This document shows positions 32,955-42,734 of a stretch of DNA of 64,000 nt, piece by piece. The notes beneath the pieces were generated by a model, which saw nothing but the letters and a program-made list of their open reading frames with translations, was not told where the DNA came from and ran no database searches. The position numbers and the translations under genes are program-made. Numbering within the stretch: position 1 is the first letter of the stretch; each line of letters opens with the position of its first letter. The stretch is from Actinophytocola oryzae (GTDB lineage: Bacteria; Actinomycetota; Actinomycetes; Mycobacteriales; Pseudonocardiaceae), in NCBI RefSeq assembly GCF_004364325.1, contig NZ_SOCP01000011.1:124001-188000 (forward strand), in the 5' to 3' direction.

Positions 32955-33920
32955 GTGCCGGTCAGCGACGACGACCTGCGGAGCGCGTCCTACGCCCTCG
33001 CCCACGCGATGAGGCAGATGCTCGCCGCGGACGGCCTCGACCCCGACATCGTCGGCAACCCGGACCAGACGGACTCCGACGTGTTCGCCCGCTCCCTGGA
33101 GATCGACGCCGAGCTGTACATGTCGATGAACCTGGAGCTGCTGAAGGACGAGTACGAGGAGATCCTCGGCGCCGCGGAGACCACCAAGTGGGAGAGCGAC
33201 CCGAACGGCGTCGTGGAGTTGGCGAGATCCGACATCGGGAGCTGGTGGGTCGGTCCTGCGTCGGACGCGTTCACCACGCAGCTCAACAAGATCGTCCAGT
33301 GCATCGACAGCCAGTACGTCTACACCGTGCACGCTGCTACCGCGGTCAGCATGATGTACGCGGTCAACGGGCAGTTCCGCGCCAGTTGCCTCGACCTCAT
33401 GCAGAAGACCGCACAGCACTGCGACGCCGTGGCCAACGAGCTGGAGAAGCCGCCGCCGGAGTGGTCCGAGGCGGGGATGGGCCTGTTCAAGGCGGCGGTC
33501 GATGCCATCAAGAACGTGGACCCGTCGAAGATCAAGGACTGGGCGGTCGACCAGATCTACAGCCAGATCGGCTCTGCGCTGAAGCCTGCCCCGGTCGCGG
33601 GCACGGCGGCGATCCCGGTCGTGGACGGCTACGCGGCGGCGCGCGACAGGCTCCTCGCCGCCTACGAGGACAACCTCGACGAAGTCCGCGGCTGGATCAA
33701 GAACAGGCGTGACGCTCTCGCCGGTCTCACCGTGGCCATGCCCGACGAGCTTCCGCCGTGCACTGACGTCGACAGCCCTGACTTCCGGTACGACCAGTTC
33801 TCCTACTCGCCAGAACCACAGGTCCACGGCCCGGAGGTCGAACGCGAGCGCCAGAAGTACGTCGACGAGAAGCCGAAGCCTGGCGGCATCATCAGCGAAC
33901 GGCTCGACGGGGAGGGGTGA
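32955..33920 (+). CDS. WXG-containing hypothetical protein (possible type VII substrate)
   Basis: 321 aa, GTG start 32955. The middle has SWWVGPASDAFTTQLNKIVQCIDSQYVYTVHAATAVSMMYAVNGQF: a W-V-G turn between two long helices, like the WXG module placed inside larger substrates. C-terminal residues 275-321 are polar. No catalytic domain is recognised. It follows the 97-aa WXG-like gene by 3 bp and overlaps the lipoprotein gene by 4 bp (GTGA), so the three form one operon. Function unknown. Confidence 0.6.
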   Translation: MPVSDDDLRSASYALAHAMRQMLAADGLDPDIVGNPDQTDSDVFARSLEIDAELYMSMNLELLKDEYEEILGAAETTKWESDPNGVVELARSDIGSWWVGPASDAFTTQLNKIVQCIDSQYVYTVHAATAVSMMYAVNGQFRASCLDLMQKTAQHCDAVANELEKPPPEWSEAGMGLFKAAVDAIKNVDPSKIKDWAVDQIYSQIGSALKPAPVAGTAAIPVVDGYAAARDRLLAAYEDNLDEVRGWIKNRRDALAGLTVAMPDELPPCTDVDSPDFRYDQFSYSPEPQVHGPEVERERQKYVDEKPKPGGIISERLDGEG

Positions 33921-34531
33921 GTCCGTTGTACCGCCGTGCTTTCTGCGGCTTGGCCGTCATGGCGGCACTGGCCGGGTGCACGGCCACGCCTGCTCCTCCA
34001 CCCAGGCCGCCAACGAGCAGCCCGACCTCGGAAATGCCGTCCGTGGCGCCCTCGGTGAGCAGGCCGGTCGATCTCGGGCCCTACTACGACCAGCCGTGTT
34101 CTCTGCTGAACGCACAACAGCTGACCGAGCTTGGGTTCCCCGCCGACGACCAGATCGAGGACGAGCAGGACGGTGCCCGGGTCTGCGCGTGGTCCCGCGA
34201 CAACAGCAACACAGATGCGTCGTTCACTCTCCTCTCCATCAGCATCTACACGACCGGAGATCCGCTCGCGGCGGCGTACCAGAAGTTCAACTCCGATCGA
34301 GCCGAGGACAAATGGCAGACCATCGCGTTCGGGGAACACACCGTTCGAGGTCTGCCTGCGGTGACACGGGGAGACCGGGACGACGGCTCCCAGTGCGAGG
34401 CCACGGTCGGCGCGGGGAACGGGCAGGGCATCGTCATCCTGGGCCATCTCTACACCTACAACGAGAAACCCGAGCTGTGCGACCGACTCGTCACCGCCGC
34501 CGAGCTGGTGGTCGACGCGGTTCGAAGGTGA
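33917..34531 (+). CDS. DUF3558-type lipoprotein
   Basis: 204 aa from GTG 33917. Signal peptide with lipobox LAGC (Cys23), then a Pro/Ser/Thr linker, then PCSLLNAQQLTELGF...CAWSRDN... as in DUF3558, an actinobacterial lipoprotein domain often beside WXG/ESX-like genes. It is predicted to sit on the outer face of the membrane by lipid anchor; Lgt is encoded in the same window. The reason for its coupling to the WXG-like protein is unknown. Confidence 0.85.
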   Translation: MSPLYRRAFCGLAVMAALAGCTATPAPPPRPPTSSPTSEMPSVAPSVSRPVDLGPYYDQPCSLLNAQQLTELGFPADDQIEDEQDGARVCAWSRDNSNTDASFTLLSISIYTTGDPLAAAYQKFNSDRAEDKWQTIAFGEHTVRGLPAVTRGDRDDGSQCEATVGAGNGQGIVILGHLYTYNEKPELCDRLVTAAELVVDAVRR

Positions 34532-34574
34532 ACACCCGGGGTGCGCAACTTGGCCACGCACCCCGGGGAGTCTC

Positions 34575-36095
34575 CTACACCACCGCGAGTGGCAACGCCG
34601 TCGGGATGACCGGGGCGGGGAGGTCGGAGTGCCCTGTCAGGAACGCGTCGACGGCGTGTGCGACCGACCGGCCCTCCGCGATCGCCCACACCACGAGGGA
34701 AGCACCCCGGTGGGCATCACCGCAGACGAAGACGCCCTCGGTCGTCGTCTGCCAGTCGGTGCCGCACGACAGGCTGCCTCGACGGGAGAGTTCCAGGCCC
34801 AGCCCGTCGAGCAACGGCATGTGCTCGACACCCTCGAAGCCGATCGCCAGCAGCACCATGTCCGCGGGCAGTTCCTCGACGTGGTCGTTCACCGGCACGA
34901 CCTCGCGGACACCGGTCTCCGGGTCACGACGGACACGGACCTCGCGCAGGCGGATGGCCTTGACGTTCCCGTCGCCGTCGTCCACGAACTCCTCCACCGC
35001 CACCGCGAAGCGCCGCTCCCCCGCCTCCTCGTGCGCGGGGTACGTCCGCAGGATCCACGGCCACACCGGCCACGGCGACCGCTCGTCGTCACGGACCGAC
35101 GGCGGTTGCGGGTACTGGTCGAGCTGCGTCACGGTCTCCGCGCCCTGGCGGCTGGCGGTCCCATAGCAGTCGGCACCGGTGTCGCCGCCGCCGATCACGA
35201 TCACGTGCTTGCCCGCCGCCGAGATCGGGGACGGGCCGTCGCCCTCGCACTCCTTGTTCGCCGGCACGAGGTGGTCCATCGCCAGGTGCACGCCGTTCAG
35301 GTGCCGCCCCGGCACGTCCGGCGCGTCGCGGCCACGCAACGCGCCCACCGCGAGGACCACGGCGTCGAACGAGCTGCGCAGTGTCTCCACCGACAGGTCA
35401 CCGGGTGACGACCCGCCGACCTCGCAACCCGTCACGAACCGGGTGCCCTCCTCACGCAGCTGCGCGAGGCGCCGGTCGAGGACCTTCTTCTCCATCTTGA
35501 ACTCGGGAATCCCGTACCGCAGCAACCCGCCGAGACGATCATCCCGCTCGTACACCGTGACCTCGTGGCCCGCGCGGGTCAGCTGCTGTGCCGCCGCGAG
35601 GCCCGCCGGACCGGAGCCGACCACCGCCACCCGCTTGCCTGACGACACCGACGCCTGGCGTGGTCGGATCAGGTCCTTCTCCCAGGACGCCGTCGCGATG
35701 GCCTCCTCGACCCGCTTGATCGTCACGGGTCCACCCGAGAGCGGGTTGATCGACAGCACGCACGCCGTCTCGCACGGGGCCGGGCACAGCTTCCCCGTGA
35801 ACTCAGGGAAGTTGTTGGTCGCGTGCAGGCGGTTGCTCGCCGCGGACCAGTCGCCGCCCCGGACGAGGTCGTTCCACTCCGGGATCAGGTTCCCGAGCGG
35901 GCAGCCGGCGGAACCCGAGTGACAGAAGGGGATCCCGCAGTCCATGCAGCGGGACGCCTGCGCACGGACCTGCTTCTCGCGTTCCTTCGGGTCCTGGTCG
36001 ACGTACACCTCGTGCCAGTCGGCAAGCCGGTCCGGTTTGGGACGCTTCGGCGCTTCGGCACGGGAGAACTTCATGAAACCACCGGGATCAGCCAC
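34575..36095 (-). CDS. gltD: glutamate synthase small subunit
   Basis: 506 aa from GTG 36095, overlapping the gltB stop by 8 bp; ATG 36074 (MKFSRAEAPKRP) is the alternative. N-terminal [4Fe-4S] cysteines are in CMDCGIPFCHSGSAGCPLGNLIPEWND. Then two dinucleotide folds: VAVVGSGPAGLAAAQQLTRAGHEVTVYE for FAD and HVIVIGGGDTGADCYGTA for NADPH. It supplies electrons to GltB to make two glutamates from glutamine and 2-oxoglutarate. Normal length. Confidence 0.96.
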   Translation of the reverse strand: MADPGGFMKFSRAEAPKRPKPDRLADWHEVYVDQDPKEREKQVRAQASRCMDCGIPFCHSGSAGCPLGNLIPEWNDLVRGGDWSAASNRLHATNNFPEFTGKLCPAPCETACVLSINPLSGGPVTIKRVEEAIATASWEKDLIRPRQASVSSGKRVAVVGSGPAGLAAAQQLTRAGHEVTVYERDDRLGGLLRYGIPEFKMEKKVLDRRLAQLREEGTRFVTGCEVGGSSPGDLSVETLRSSFDAVVLAVGALRGRDAPDVPGRHLNGVHLAMDHLVPANKECEGDGPSPISAAGKHVIVIGGGDTGADCYGTASRQGAETVTQLDQYPQPPSVRDDERSPWPVWPWILRTYPAHEEAGERRFAVAVEEFVDDGDGNVKAIRLREVRVRRDPETGVREVVPVNDHVEELPADMVLLAIGFEGVEHMPLLDGLGLELSRRGSLSCGTDWQTTTEGVFVCGDAHRGASLVVWAIAEGRSVAHAVDAFLTGHSDLPAPVIPTALPLAVV

Positions 36096-39000
36096 GCGAC
36101 GCCTCCATGACCGCCTCGTCGATGTCGCGTCCCTCCGCGGCTGCCAGCCGCATGGCCTCGAGGACGCGCTGGTAGTCGCGCGGCATGACCTTCGTGAAGG
36201 ACGCCGCGCGCCGTGTCCAGTCGCCGAGCAGCGACGCCGCTACCGCCGATCCGGTGTTCCTGTGGTGCGCGGTCACGATCTCCCGCAACCACCGCTGGTC
36301 CTCCGCGGTCGGTCGCTGGAGGTCGACCATCGCCTTGTTGACCGTGTTCTCGTTCAGGTCCAGCACATACGCGATGCCGCCGGACATGCCCGCCGCGAGG
36401 TTGCGCCCGGTCGGCCCGAGCACCACGGCCCTGCCGCCGGTCATGTACTCGAACGCGTGGTCGCCGACACCCTCGGCCACCGCCACCGCGCCGGAGTTCC
36501 GCACGCAGAACCGCTCGCCGACGCGGCCGCGCAGGAAGATCTCCCCGCCGGTCGCGCCGTAGCCGATCACGTTGCCGCCGATCACCTGCTGTTCGGCCGC
36601 GAAACGCGACTCGGGGTGCGGTCGCACGATGATCCGCCCGCCGGACAGGCCCTTGCCGACGTAGTCGTTGGCGTCGCCGACGAGGTCCAGCGTGATGCCG
36701 GCAGGCAGGAACGCGCCGAGCGACTGACCCGCGGAACCGGTCAGCTCGATGTGGATCGTGTCGTCCGGCAGGCCCTCGCCGCCCCAGCGCCGCGTCACCT
36801 CGGCACCCAGCAGCGTGCCGACCGTGCGGTTCACGTTGCGTACCGGCAGCTCCAGCCGCAGCGGGTGCGCGTCCTCCAGCGCCGCCTCGGCCAGCTGGAT
36901 CAGCGTGCGGTCCAGTGCCTGGTCCAGGCCGTGGTCCTGCGCGCGCACGCGCCGCTTCGCGCCACCGTAGTTCGTCTCCTCCGGTACCGCGAAGATCGGC
37001 GTCAGGTCGAGGCCCTGCGCCTTCCAGTGCTCGACCGCGTCGTCGACGTCCAGCAGCTCCGCGTGGCCGATCGCCTCGTCGAGCGTCCGGAAACCGAGCG
37101 ACGCCAACAGTTCCCGCACCTCGTTCGCGATGAAGTGGAAGAAGTTGACCACGTGCTCGGCCTGCCCGGTGTACCGCTCGCGCAGCTCCGGGTTCTGCGT
37201 CGCGACGCCGACCGGACACGTGTCCAGGTGACAGACCCGCATCATCACGCAGCCCGCCACGATCAGCGGTGCGGTCGCGAAGCCGTACTCCTCCGCGCCG
37301 AGCAGCGCCGCGACGACCACGTCCCGCCCGGTCTTCATCGCGCCGTCGACCTGCACGGTGATCCGGTCGCGTAAACCGTTGAGCAGCAACGTCTGCTGGG
37401 TCTCGGCGAGGCCGATCTCCCACGGCGTGCCCGCGTGCTTGAGCGAGTTCAGCGGCGAGGCACCCGTGCCGCCGTCGTGCCCGGAGATCAGCACGACGTC
37501 CGCGTGCGCCTTGGAGACACCAGCCGCGACCGTGCCGACGCCCAGCTCGCTGACCAGCTTCACGTGCACGCGTGCGTGCTCGTTCGCGTTCTTGAGGTCG
37601 TGGATCAGCTGCGCGAGGTCCTCGATGGAGTAGATGTCGTGGTGCGGCGGCGGGGAGATCAACCCAACGCCCGCGGTCGAGTGCCGCGTGCGGGCGATCC
37701 ACGGCCACACCTTGTTCGGCGGCAGCTGGCCGCCCTCGCCGGGCTTCGCGCCCTGCGCCATCTTGATCTGCAGGTCGGACGCGTTCACCAGGTACTCGCT
37801 GGTGACGCCGAACCGGCCGCTCGCGATCTGCTTGATCGCCGAGCGCCGCTCGGGGTCGTAGAGCCGGTCGGTGTCCTCGCCGCCCTCGCCGGTGTTGGAC
37901 CGGCCGCCGATGCGGTTCATCGCGATGGCGAGGGTCTCGTGTGCCTCGGCGCTGATCGACCCGTAGGACATCGCGCCGGTGTTGAAGCGCTTCAGGATCG
38001 ACTCGACCGGCTCGACCTCGTCCAGCGGGACCGGCGTGCGCTCCTCGCCGCGGAACCGGAACAGCCCGCGCAGCGCGCCGCCCTCCCGGTTGAGCCGCTC
38101 GACTTCCTCGACGTACTCCCGGTAGACGTCCTCGCGGCGCGTCCTCGTCGCGTGCTGCAACAGGAACACGGTCTCCGGCGTGAACAGGTGCAGCTCGCCC
38201 TCGCGGCGGTAGGCGTACTCGCCACCCACCTCGAGGCGCCGGTGCACGCGGTCGGTCGGGTTCTCCGGGTGCGCGTGGTGGTGCCTCGTCGCGACCTCGG
38301 CCGCGATCACGTCGAGGCCGACGCCGCCGAGCTTGCTGCTGGTGCCGGTGAAGTACTCGCCCAGCACGTCGTTGGCGAGCCCGAACGCCTCGAAGACCTG
38401 CGCCGCGGTGTAGGCGCCGACCGTCGAGATGCCCATCTTGGACATGATCTTGACGACGCCCTTGACCAGCGCGTTGACGTAGTTGCGGATCGCCGTGCGC
38501 GGCTCGATGCCGGTGAGGGTGCCGCGCCGGATCAGGTTCTCGATGGTCTCGAACGCCAGGTACGGGTTGACCGCTGCCGCGCCGTAACCCAGCAGCAGCG
38601 ACACGTGGTGCACCTCGCGCGCGTCGCCGGTCTCGACGACGAGCGCGACCCGCAGGCGTTCCTTGGTGCGCACCAGGTGGTGGTGCACGGCGGAGACGAG
38701 CAGCAGCGACGGGATCGGCGCCATGAGGTGGTCCGCGTCGCGGTCGGAGAGGACCAGCGTGCGGGCACCGGCCGCGATGGCCTCGGACGCGTCGCGCCGC
38801 ACGCGCTCGATCGCCGACGCGAGTGCCTCGCCGCCACCCTCCACTTCGTACAGACCGGGGATCACCGTGCAGGCGTAGCCCGGCATGTCGCCGTCGTCGT
38901 TGACGTGGATGAGCTTGGCCAGCTCGTCGTTGTCGATGACCGGGTAGGGCAGCTGGATGTGCCTGCACGACGCGGGGCCCGGGTCGAGCAGGTTCTGCTC

Positions 39001-40659
39001 GGGGCCCATGATGCGCTGCACCGAGGTGACGATCTCCTCGCGGATCGCGTCGAGCGGCGGGTTGGTCACCTGTGCGAAGTTCTGCTTGAAGTAGTCGTAC
39101 AGCAGCCGGGACCGCTTCGACAGCGCGGCGGGCGGGGTGTCGGTGCCCATCGAGCCGATCGGCTCGGCACCGGTCACCGCCATCGGCTGGAGCAGGATCT
39201 TCAGCTCCTCCTCGGTGTAGCCGAAGGAGAGCTGGCGCCGCAGCACGGACTCGTTGGTCTGGACCACGTGCTCGCGGTCGGGCAGGTTGTCGACCTTCAG
39301 CAGACCGGCGTGCAGCCACTCCCCGTAGGGCAGCTTGGCGGCGAGCGCCGTCTTGATCTCGTCGTCGTCGACGATCTTGCCCGCCCTGGTGTCCACCAGG
39401 AACATGCGACCCGGCTGCAGGCGGCCCTTGGCCACGATCTGGTCCGGCGGCACGTCGAGCACGCCGGTCTCGCTCGCGAGCACCACGCGGTCGTCGGCGG
39501 TGCGCCACCAGCGGGCCGGGCGCAGGCCGTTGCGGTCGAGCACCGCGCCGACGAGCGTGCCGTCGGAGAAGGTGACGCTCGCCGGGCCGTCCCACGGCTC
39601 CATCAGGCTGGAGTGGAACTTGTAGAAGGCGCGCCGCTTCGGGTCCATGGTGGCGTTGTTCTCCCACGCCTCCGGGACCATCATCAGCACGGCGTGCGGG
39701 AGGCTGCGGCCGCCGAGGTGCAGCAGCTCGAGCACCTCGTCGAAGGACGCGGAGTCCGAGCCCTCCGGGTCGCAGATCGGGTACAGGCGGGAGAGGTCGC
39801 CGGGGATGAGGTCGCTCGCCAGGAGCGCCTCGCGGGCACGCATGCGGTTGCGGTTGCCCCGGATCGTGTTGATCTCGCCGTTGTGCGCGACGAAGCGGAA
39901 CGGGTGCGCGAGCGGCCACGACGGGAAGGTGTTCGTCGAGAACCGGCTGTGCACCAGTGCGATCGCGCTCTCGAGCCGCTCGTCGGTGAGGTCGGAGAAG
40001 AACTGCGGCAGCTGCGCGGTGGTCAGCATCCCCTTGTACACCAACGTCCGCGCGGACAGCGACGGGAAGTACACGCCGCAGCCGGAGGCCACGCTCTCGT
40101 GCTCGACGCGCTTGCGCAGGCAGAACACGAGCCGGTCCAGGGCCACCCCCGCGGACCTGCTGCCGTCCCCGTCGGCGGGCGCCGCGACGAACGGCATGGC
40201 GAAGTGCGGCATGACCGACGACGCTGTCGGTCCGACGTCCGCCGCCTCCGGGTTGACCGGCACGTCCCGCCAGCCGAGGACCTCGAGCCCTTCCTCCTTG
40301 GCGATGCGCTCGACCAGCGTGACGGCTGTGGCACGCCGGTCGAGATCCTGGGGCAGGAAGGCCATGCCTGCCGCGTACGCGTGCGCACCGTCCTCTGTGG
40401 GCGCCGGGAGGTCGAAGTCGACCTCGGCGCGGAAGAGCTCGTCGGGGAGCTGGAGCAGGATGCCGGCACCGTCGCCGCTCGTGGGCTCGGCACCCGCCGC
40501 GCCGCGGTGCTCGAGGTTGGCCAGCGCCACCAGCGCGTCGGTCACGATGCCATGTGACCGGCGCCCCCGGATGTCGGCGACCATGGCCACGCCACACGCG
40601 TCACGCTCGGTGGTGGGATCGTAGAGACCCTGTGCGGTGGGTATGGCGGAGTAGATCAC
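36088..40659 (-). CDS. gltB: glutamate synthase large subunit
   Basis: 1523 aa from GTG 40659, with GGGAGG seven bases before it; a longer open frame upstream is rejected. The N-terminal type 2 glutamine amidotransferase starts after a short propeptide (ERDACGVAMVADIRG, catalytic Cys). The central domain, the FMN domain (GDGGTGASPLNSLKHAG, CPVGVATQNPELR) and the C-terminal GxGxG beta-helix (GGEIFLRGRVGERFCVRNSGAVAVAEGVGDHAFEYM) are all present. It is a full-length housekeeping gene. Large opposite-strand and frame-shifted ORFs inside it are codon-bias shadows. Confidence 0.97.
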   Translation of the reverse strand: MIYSAIPTAQGLYDPTTERDACGVAMVADIRGRRSHGIVTDALVALANLEHRGAAGAEPTSGDGAGILLQLPDELFRAEVDFDLPAPTEDGAHAYAAGMAFLPQDLDRRATAVTLVERIAKEEGLEVLGWRDVPVNPEAADVGPTASSVMPHFAMPFVAAPADGDGSRSAGVALDRLVFCLRKRVEHESVASGCGVYFPSLSARTLVYKGMLTTAQLPQFFSDLTDERLESAIALVHSRFSTNTFPSWPLAHPFRFVAHNGEINTIRGNRNRMRAREALLASDLIPGDLSRLYPICDPEGSDSASFDEVLELLHLGGRSLPHAVLMMVPEAWENNATMDPKRRAFYKFHSSLMEPWDGPASVTFSDGTLVGAVLDRNGLRPARWWRTADDRVVLASETGVLDVPPDQIVAKGRLQPGRMFLVDTRAGKIVDDDEIKTALAAKLPYGEWLHAGLLKVDNLPDREHVVQTNESVLRRQLSFGYTEEELKILLQPMAVTGAEPIGSMGTDTPPAALSKRSRLLYDYFKQNFAQVTNPPLDAIREEIVTSVQRIMGPEQNLLDPGPASCRHIQLPYPVIDNDELAKLIHVNDDGDMPGYACTVIPGLYEVEGGGEALASAIERVRRDASEAIAAGARTLVLSDRDADHLMAPIPSLLLVSAVHHHLVRTKERLRVALVVETGDAREVHHVSLLLGYGAAAVNPYLAFETIENLIRRGTLTGIEPRTAIRNYVNALVKGVVKIMSKMGISTVGAYTAAQVFEAFGLANDVLGEYFTGTSSKLGGVGLDVIAAEVATRHHHAHPENPTDRVHRRLEVGGEYAYRREGELHLFTPETVFLLQHATRTRREDVYREYVEEVERLNREGGALRGLFRFRGEERTPVPLDEVEPVESILKRFNTGAMSYGSISAEAHETLAIAMNRIGGRSNTGEGGEDTDRLYDPERRSAIKQIASGRFGVTSEYLVNASDLQIKMAQGAKPGEGGQLPPNKVWPWIARTRHSTAGVGLISPPPHHDIYSIEDLAQLIHDLKNANEHARVHVKLVSELGVGTVAAGVSKAHADVVLISGHDGGTGASPLNSLKHAGTPWEIGLAETQQTLLLNGLRDRITVQVDGAMKTGRDVVVAALLGAEEYGFATAPLIVAGCVMMRVCHLDTCPVGVATQNPELRERYTGQAEHVVNFFHFIANEVRELLASLGFRTLDEAIGHAELLDVDDAVEHWKAQGLDLTPIFAVPEETNYGGAKRRVRAQDHGLDQALDRTLIQLAEAALEDAHPLRLELPVRNVNRTVGTLLGAEVTRRWGGEGLPDDTIHIELTGSAGQSLGAFLPAGITLDLVGDANDYVGKGLSGGRIIVRPHPESRFAAEQQVIGGNVIGYGATGGEIFLRGRVGERFCVRNSGAVAVAEGVGDHAFEYMTGGRAVVLGPTGRNLAAGMSGGIAYVLDLNENTVNKAMVDLQRPTAEDQRWLREIVTAHHRNTGSAVAASLLGDWTRRAASFTKVMPRDYQRVLEAMRLAAAEGRDIDEAVMEASRG

Positions 40660-41122
40660 GCGTCGACCTCCCTCGTCGTCCTCGCGCTCAACCTGGAAGC
40701 TGGGCGCGGGACGCCGGTGGCCCGCATGTTGACGCGAGCTTAACAGTCCCGAAACCCAGGAGCCATGCGTCAAAGGGCGGATTTCCGCGATCGATGTAAC
40801 GTTTTGGATGATCCGCGCGATAAGCCGCCCTCGCCCTGGTGGGGCTTGACAGGAGCAGGCACCGCCTGGACACGGTAGTCGACGGTTGCCCGAATGTGAG
40901 GTCGGTGAAACGTCCCGCTCCAGGGCCAGGACAGCGTCACACGAGGGCGCCCCGGACCGCCAGAGCCGACGGCCCATGTCACACAGATCGGATCGATGAC
41001 GAATGGGACAGCGGACGGGTTGACAACAGCTCCGTGAGAGCGCTTCCATGGCAAGCGCAAACTATTGCGGCCTTAGTGCGGCACTCGGAACCCTGCCCGA
41101 GCGTGACAAGGAGGTCACACGC
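40660..41122. promoter_or_regulatory. 463-bp divergent region with LacI operator-like site before the GH16 gene
   Basis: No coding gene was found here. Toward the GH16 gene, TTGACA (41020-41025) is a -35-like box, and TGAGAGCGCTTCCA (41035-41048) is a palindrome-like site with one imperfect arm. It matches the perfect TGAGAGCGCTCTCA before the ABC importer and the actinobacterial CebR-type operator (TGGGAGCGCTCCCA). AAGGAGGT at 41108-41115 is the GH16 ribosome binding site. The left half serves gltB; no clear promoter boxes were assigned there. Confidence 0.6.
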
Positions 41123-42490
41123 ATGCCAACCACCCGCATGTACAGACGGAGGCTCGCCGTCGGCGCGGCTGTCGTCCTGGCGCTCGCTCCCCTTTCCTAC
41201 CAGGCACAGGCGTCCGTCCCGCCACCCGACTCCGGGTGGACACAGGTCTGGGCCGACGACTTCACCGGCAACGCCAACACGCTGCCGTCGTCGTCCAACT
41301 GGATCATCGACACCGGCCACGCCTACCCGGGCGGCCCCGGCAACTGGGGCACCGGTGAGATCCAGAACTACACCAACAGCACCAGCAACCTCAGCCTCGA
41401 CGGCGGCGGCAACCTGCGCATCACCCCGATCAAGGACGGTTCCGGCAACTGGACCTCCGGCCGGATCGAGACCCAGCGCAGCGACTTCCGGCCGCCATCG
41501 GGTGGCGTGCTGCGGCTCGAGGGCCGCATCCAGATGCCGAACGTCACGGGCAACGCCGCACTCGGCTACTGGCCTGCGTTCTGGGCCCTCGGCGCGCCCT
41601 ACCGGGGCAACTACTGGAACTGGCCGGCCATCGGCGAGTTCGACATCATGGAGAACGTCAACGGGATCAACTCCGTGTGGGGCGTGCTCCACTGTGGAGT
41701 GAACCCCGGCGGGCCCTGCAACGAGACGAACGGGCTCGGCGCCAGCCGTGCGTGCCCCAGCTCGTCGTGCCAGTCGGCCTTCCACACCTACCGGTTCGAG
41801 TGGGACCAGAGCGTCTCGCCCAACCAGCTGCGGTGGTACGTCGACGGCCAGCAGTTCCACTCGGTCACCCAGTCCCAGATCGGGAACGACGCGTGGAGCC
41901 AGATGACCGCGAACGGCTACTTCATCCTGCTGAACGTGGCGATGGGCGGCGCGTTCCCCAACGGCGTCGCGGGCTTCGGCACGCCGACGGGTGACACCGT
42001 GTCCGGCCGGTCCATGCTCGTGGACTACGTGGCCGCGTGGACCCGGGGCGGCTCCGGTGGCGGCGGGGGCGGGGGCGGCGGCTCCGCCTACAACCAGATC
42101 CAGGCGGAGGCGTTCCAGTCGCAGTCGGGTACCCAGGTCGGCGCCGCGTCGAGCGCGACCGGCGGCCAGTACGTCGGCTGGGCCGCGAACGGCGACTGGC
42201 TCCAGTTCAACAACATCGACTTCGGCTCCAGCGCGGCACGGCAGTTCACCGCACGGGTCGCCTCCGGCGCGGGCTCGGGCATCAGCGGCCTGGTCGAGGT
42301 GCGACTGGACAGCAGGTCGAACTCGCCGATCGGCAGCTTCTCGGTCGGCAACACCGGGGGCTGGGAGAGCTGGCGGAGCATCCCCGCCAACATCTCCGGC
42401 GTCACCGGGACCCACACCGTGTACGTGACGTTCACGAGCGGCCAGTCAGCCGACTTCGTGAACATCGACTGGTTGACCTTCGGCCGGTAG
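41123..42490 (+). CDS. secreted GH16 endo-beta-glucanase (laminarinase type) with C-terminal CBM6
   Basis: 455 aa from ATG 41123 behind AAGGAGGT; an earlier ATG at 41048 adds a poor leader. Signal peptide to about residue 30. The GH16 domain spans about 35-305 with the catalytic motif GEFDIMENV (nucleophile and acid/base Glu around one Asp) and SWPAFWALG-type substrate lining. A Gly-rich linker follows, then CBM6 (about 325-455). The 'E-F-D-I-M-E' form and CBM6 point to beta-1,3 or mixed beta-1,3/1,4-glucan. It shares its operator with the downstream importer, so it likely feeds oligosaccharides to it. Confidence 0.9.
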   Translation: MPTTRMYRRRLAVGAAVVLALAPLSYQAQASVPPPDSGWTQVWADDFTGNANTLPSSSNWIIDTGHAYPGGPGNWGTGEIQNYTNSTSNLSLDGGGNLRITPIKDGSGNWTSGRIETQRSDFRPPSGGVLRLEGRIQMPNVTGNAALGYWPAFWALGAPYRGNYWNWPAIGEFDIMENVNGINSVWGVLHCGVNPGGPCNETNGLGASRACPSSSCQSAFHTYRFEWDQSVSPNQLRWYVDGQQFHSVTQSQIGNDAWSQMTANGYFILLNVAMGGAFPNGVAGFGTPTGDTVSGRSMLVDYVAAWTRGGSGGGGGGGGGSAYNQIQAEAFQSQSGTQVGAASSATGGQYVGWAANGDWLQFNNIDFGSSAARQFTARVASGAGSGISGLVEVRLDSRSNSPIGSFSVGNTGGWESWRSIPANISGVTGTHTVYVTFTSGQSADFVNIDWLTFGR

Positions 42491-42630
42491 TACACCCGAG
42501 AACGGCGGTCCTGCGAACCCGTACAGGCCACGTGGAGCACAAGGACCGCTGATCGCCGGCCTCTCGCGCCTGTCCCTGCGCGGGAGGCCGGCACTTTTGT
42601 TGTCGCCCGCAACATTCCGGTCACGACGCC

Positions 42631-42685
42631 TTGACACGCGCCAACTCAGCCGCGATTCTTTCGCCTACCCATGAGAGCGCTCTCA
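42631..42685 (+). promoter_or_regulatory. promoter with perfect LacI/CebR-type operator before the sugar importer
   Basis: TTGACA at 42631-42636, GATTCT at 42654-42659 (17-bp spacing, weak -10), and the perfect 14-bp palindrome TGAGAGCGCTCTCA at 42672-42685, which would cover the start of transcription. It lies 50 bp before the importer ATG. The LacI regulator at the end of the operon is the natural ligand-released repressor. The first half of the GH16-to-importer gap holds nothing else notable. Confidence 0.75.
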
Positions 42686-42734
42686 CGCACAGACCACAGC
42701 GACGTGGCCGACAGGCCGCGCAGGAGGCCCAGTA

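Noticed and set aside
37435..40557. 1040-codon plus-strand frame and a 1508-codon shifted minus-strand frame over gltB
   Set aside because: Both overlap the complete, motif-rich glutamate synthase gene. Their Arg/Gly/Ala-rich, His-rich composition is the usual high-GC shadow pattern.
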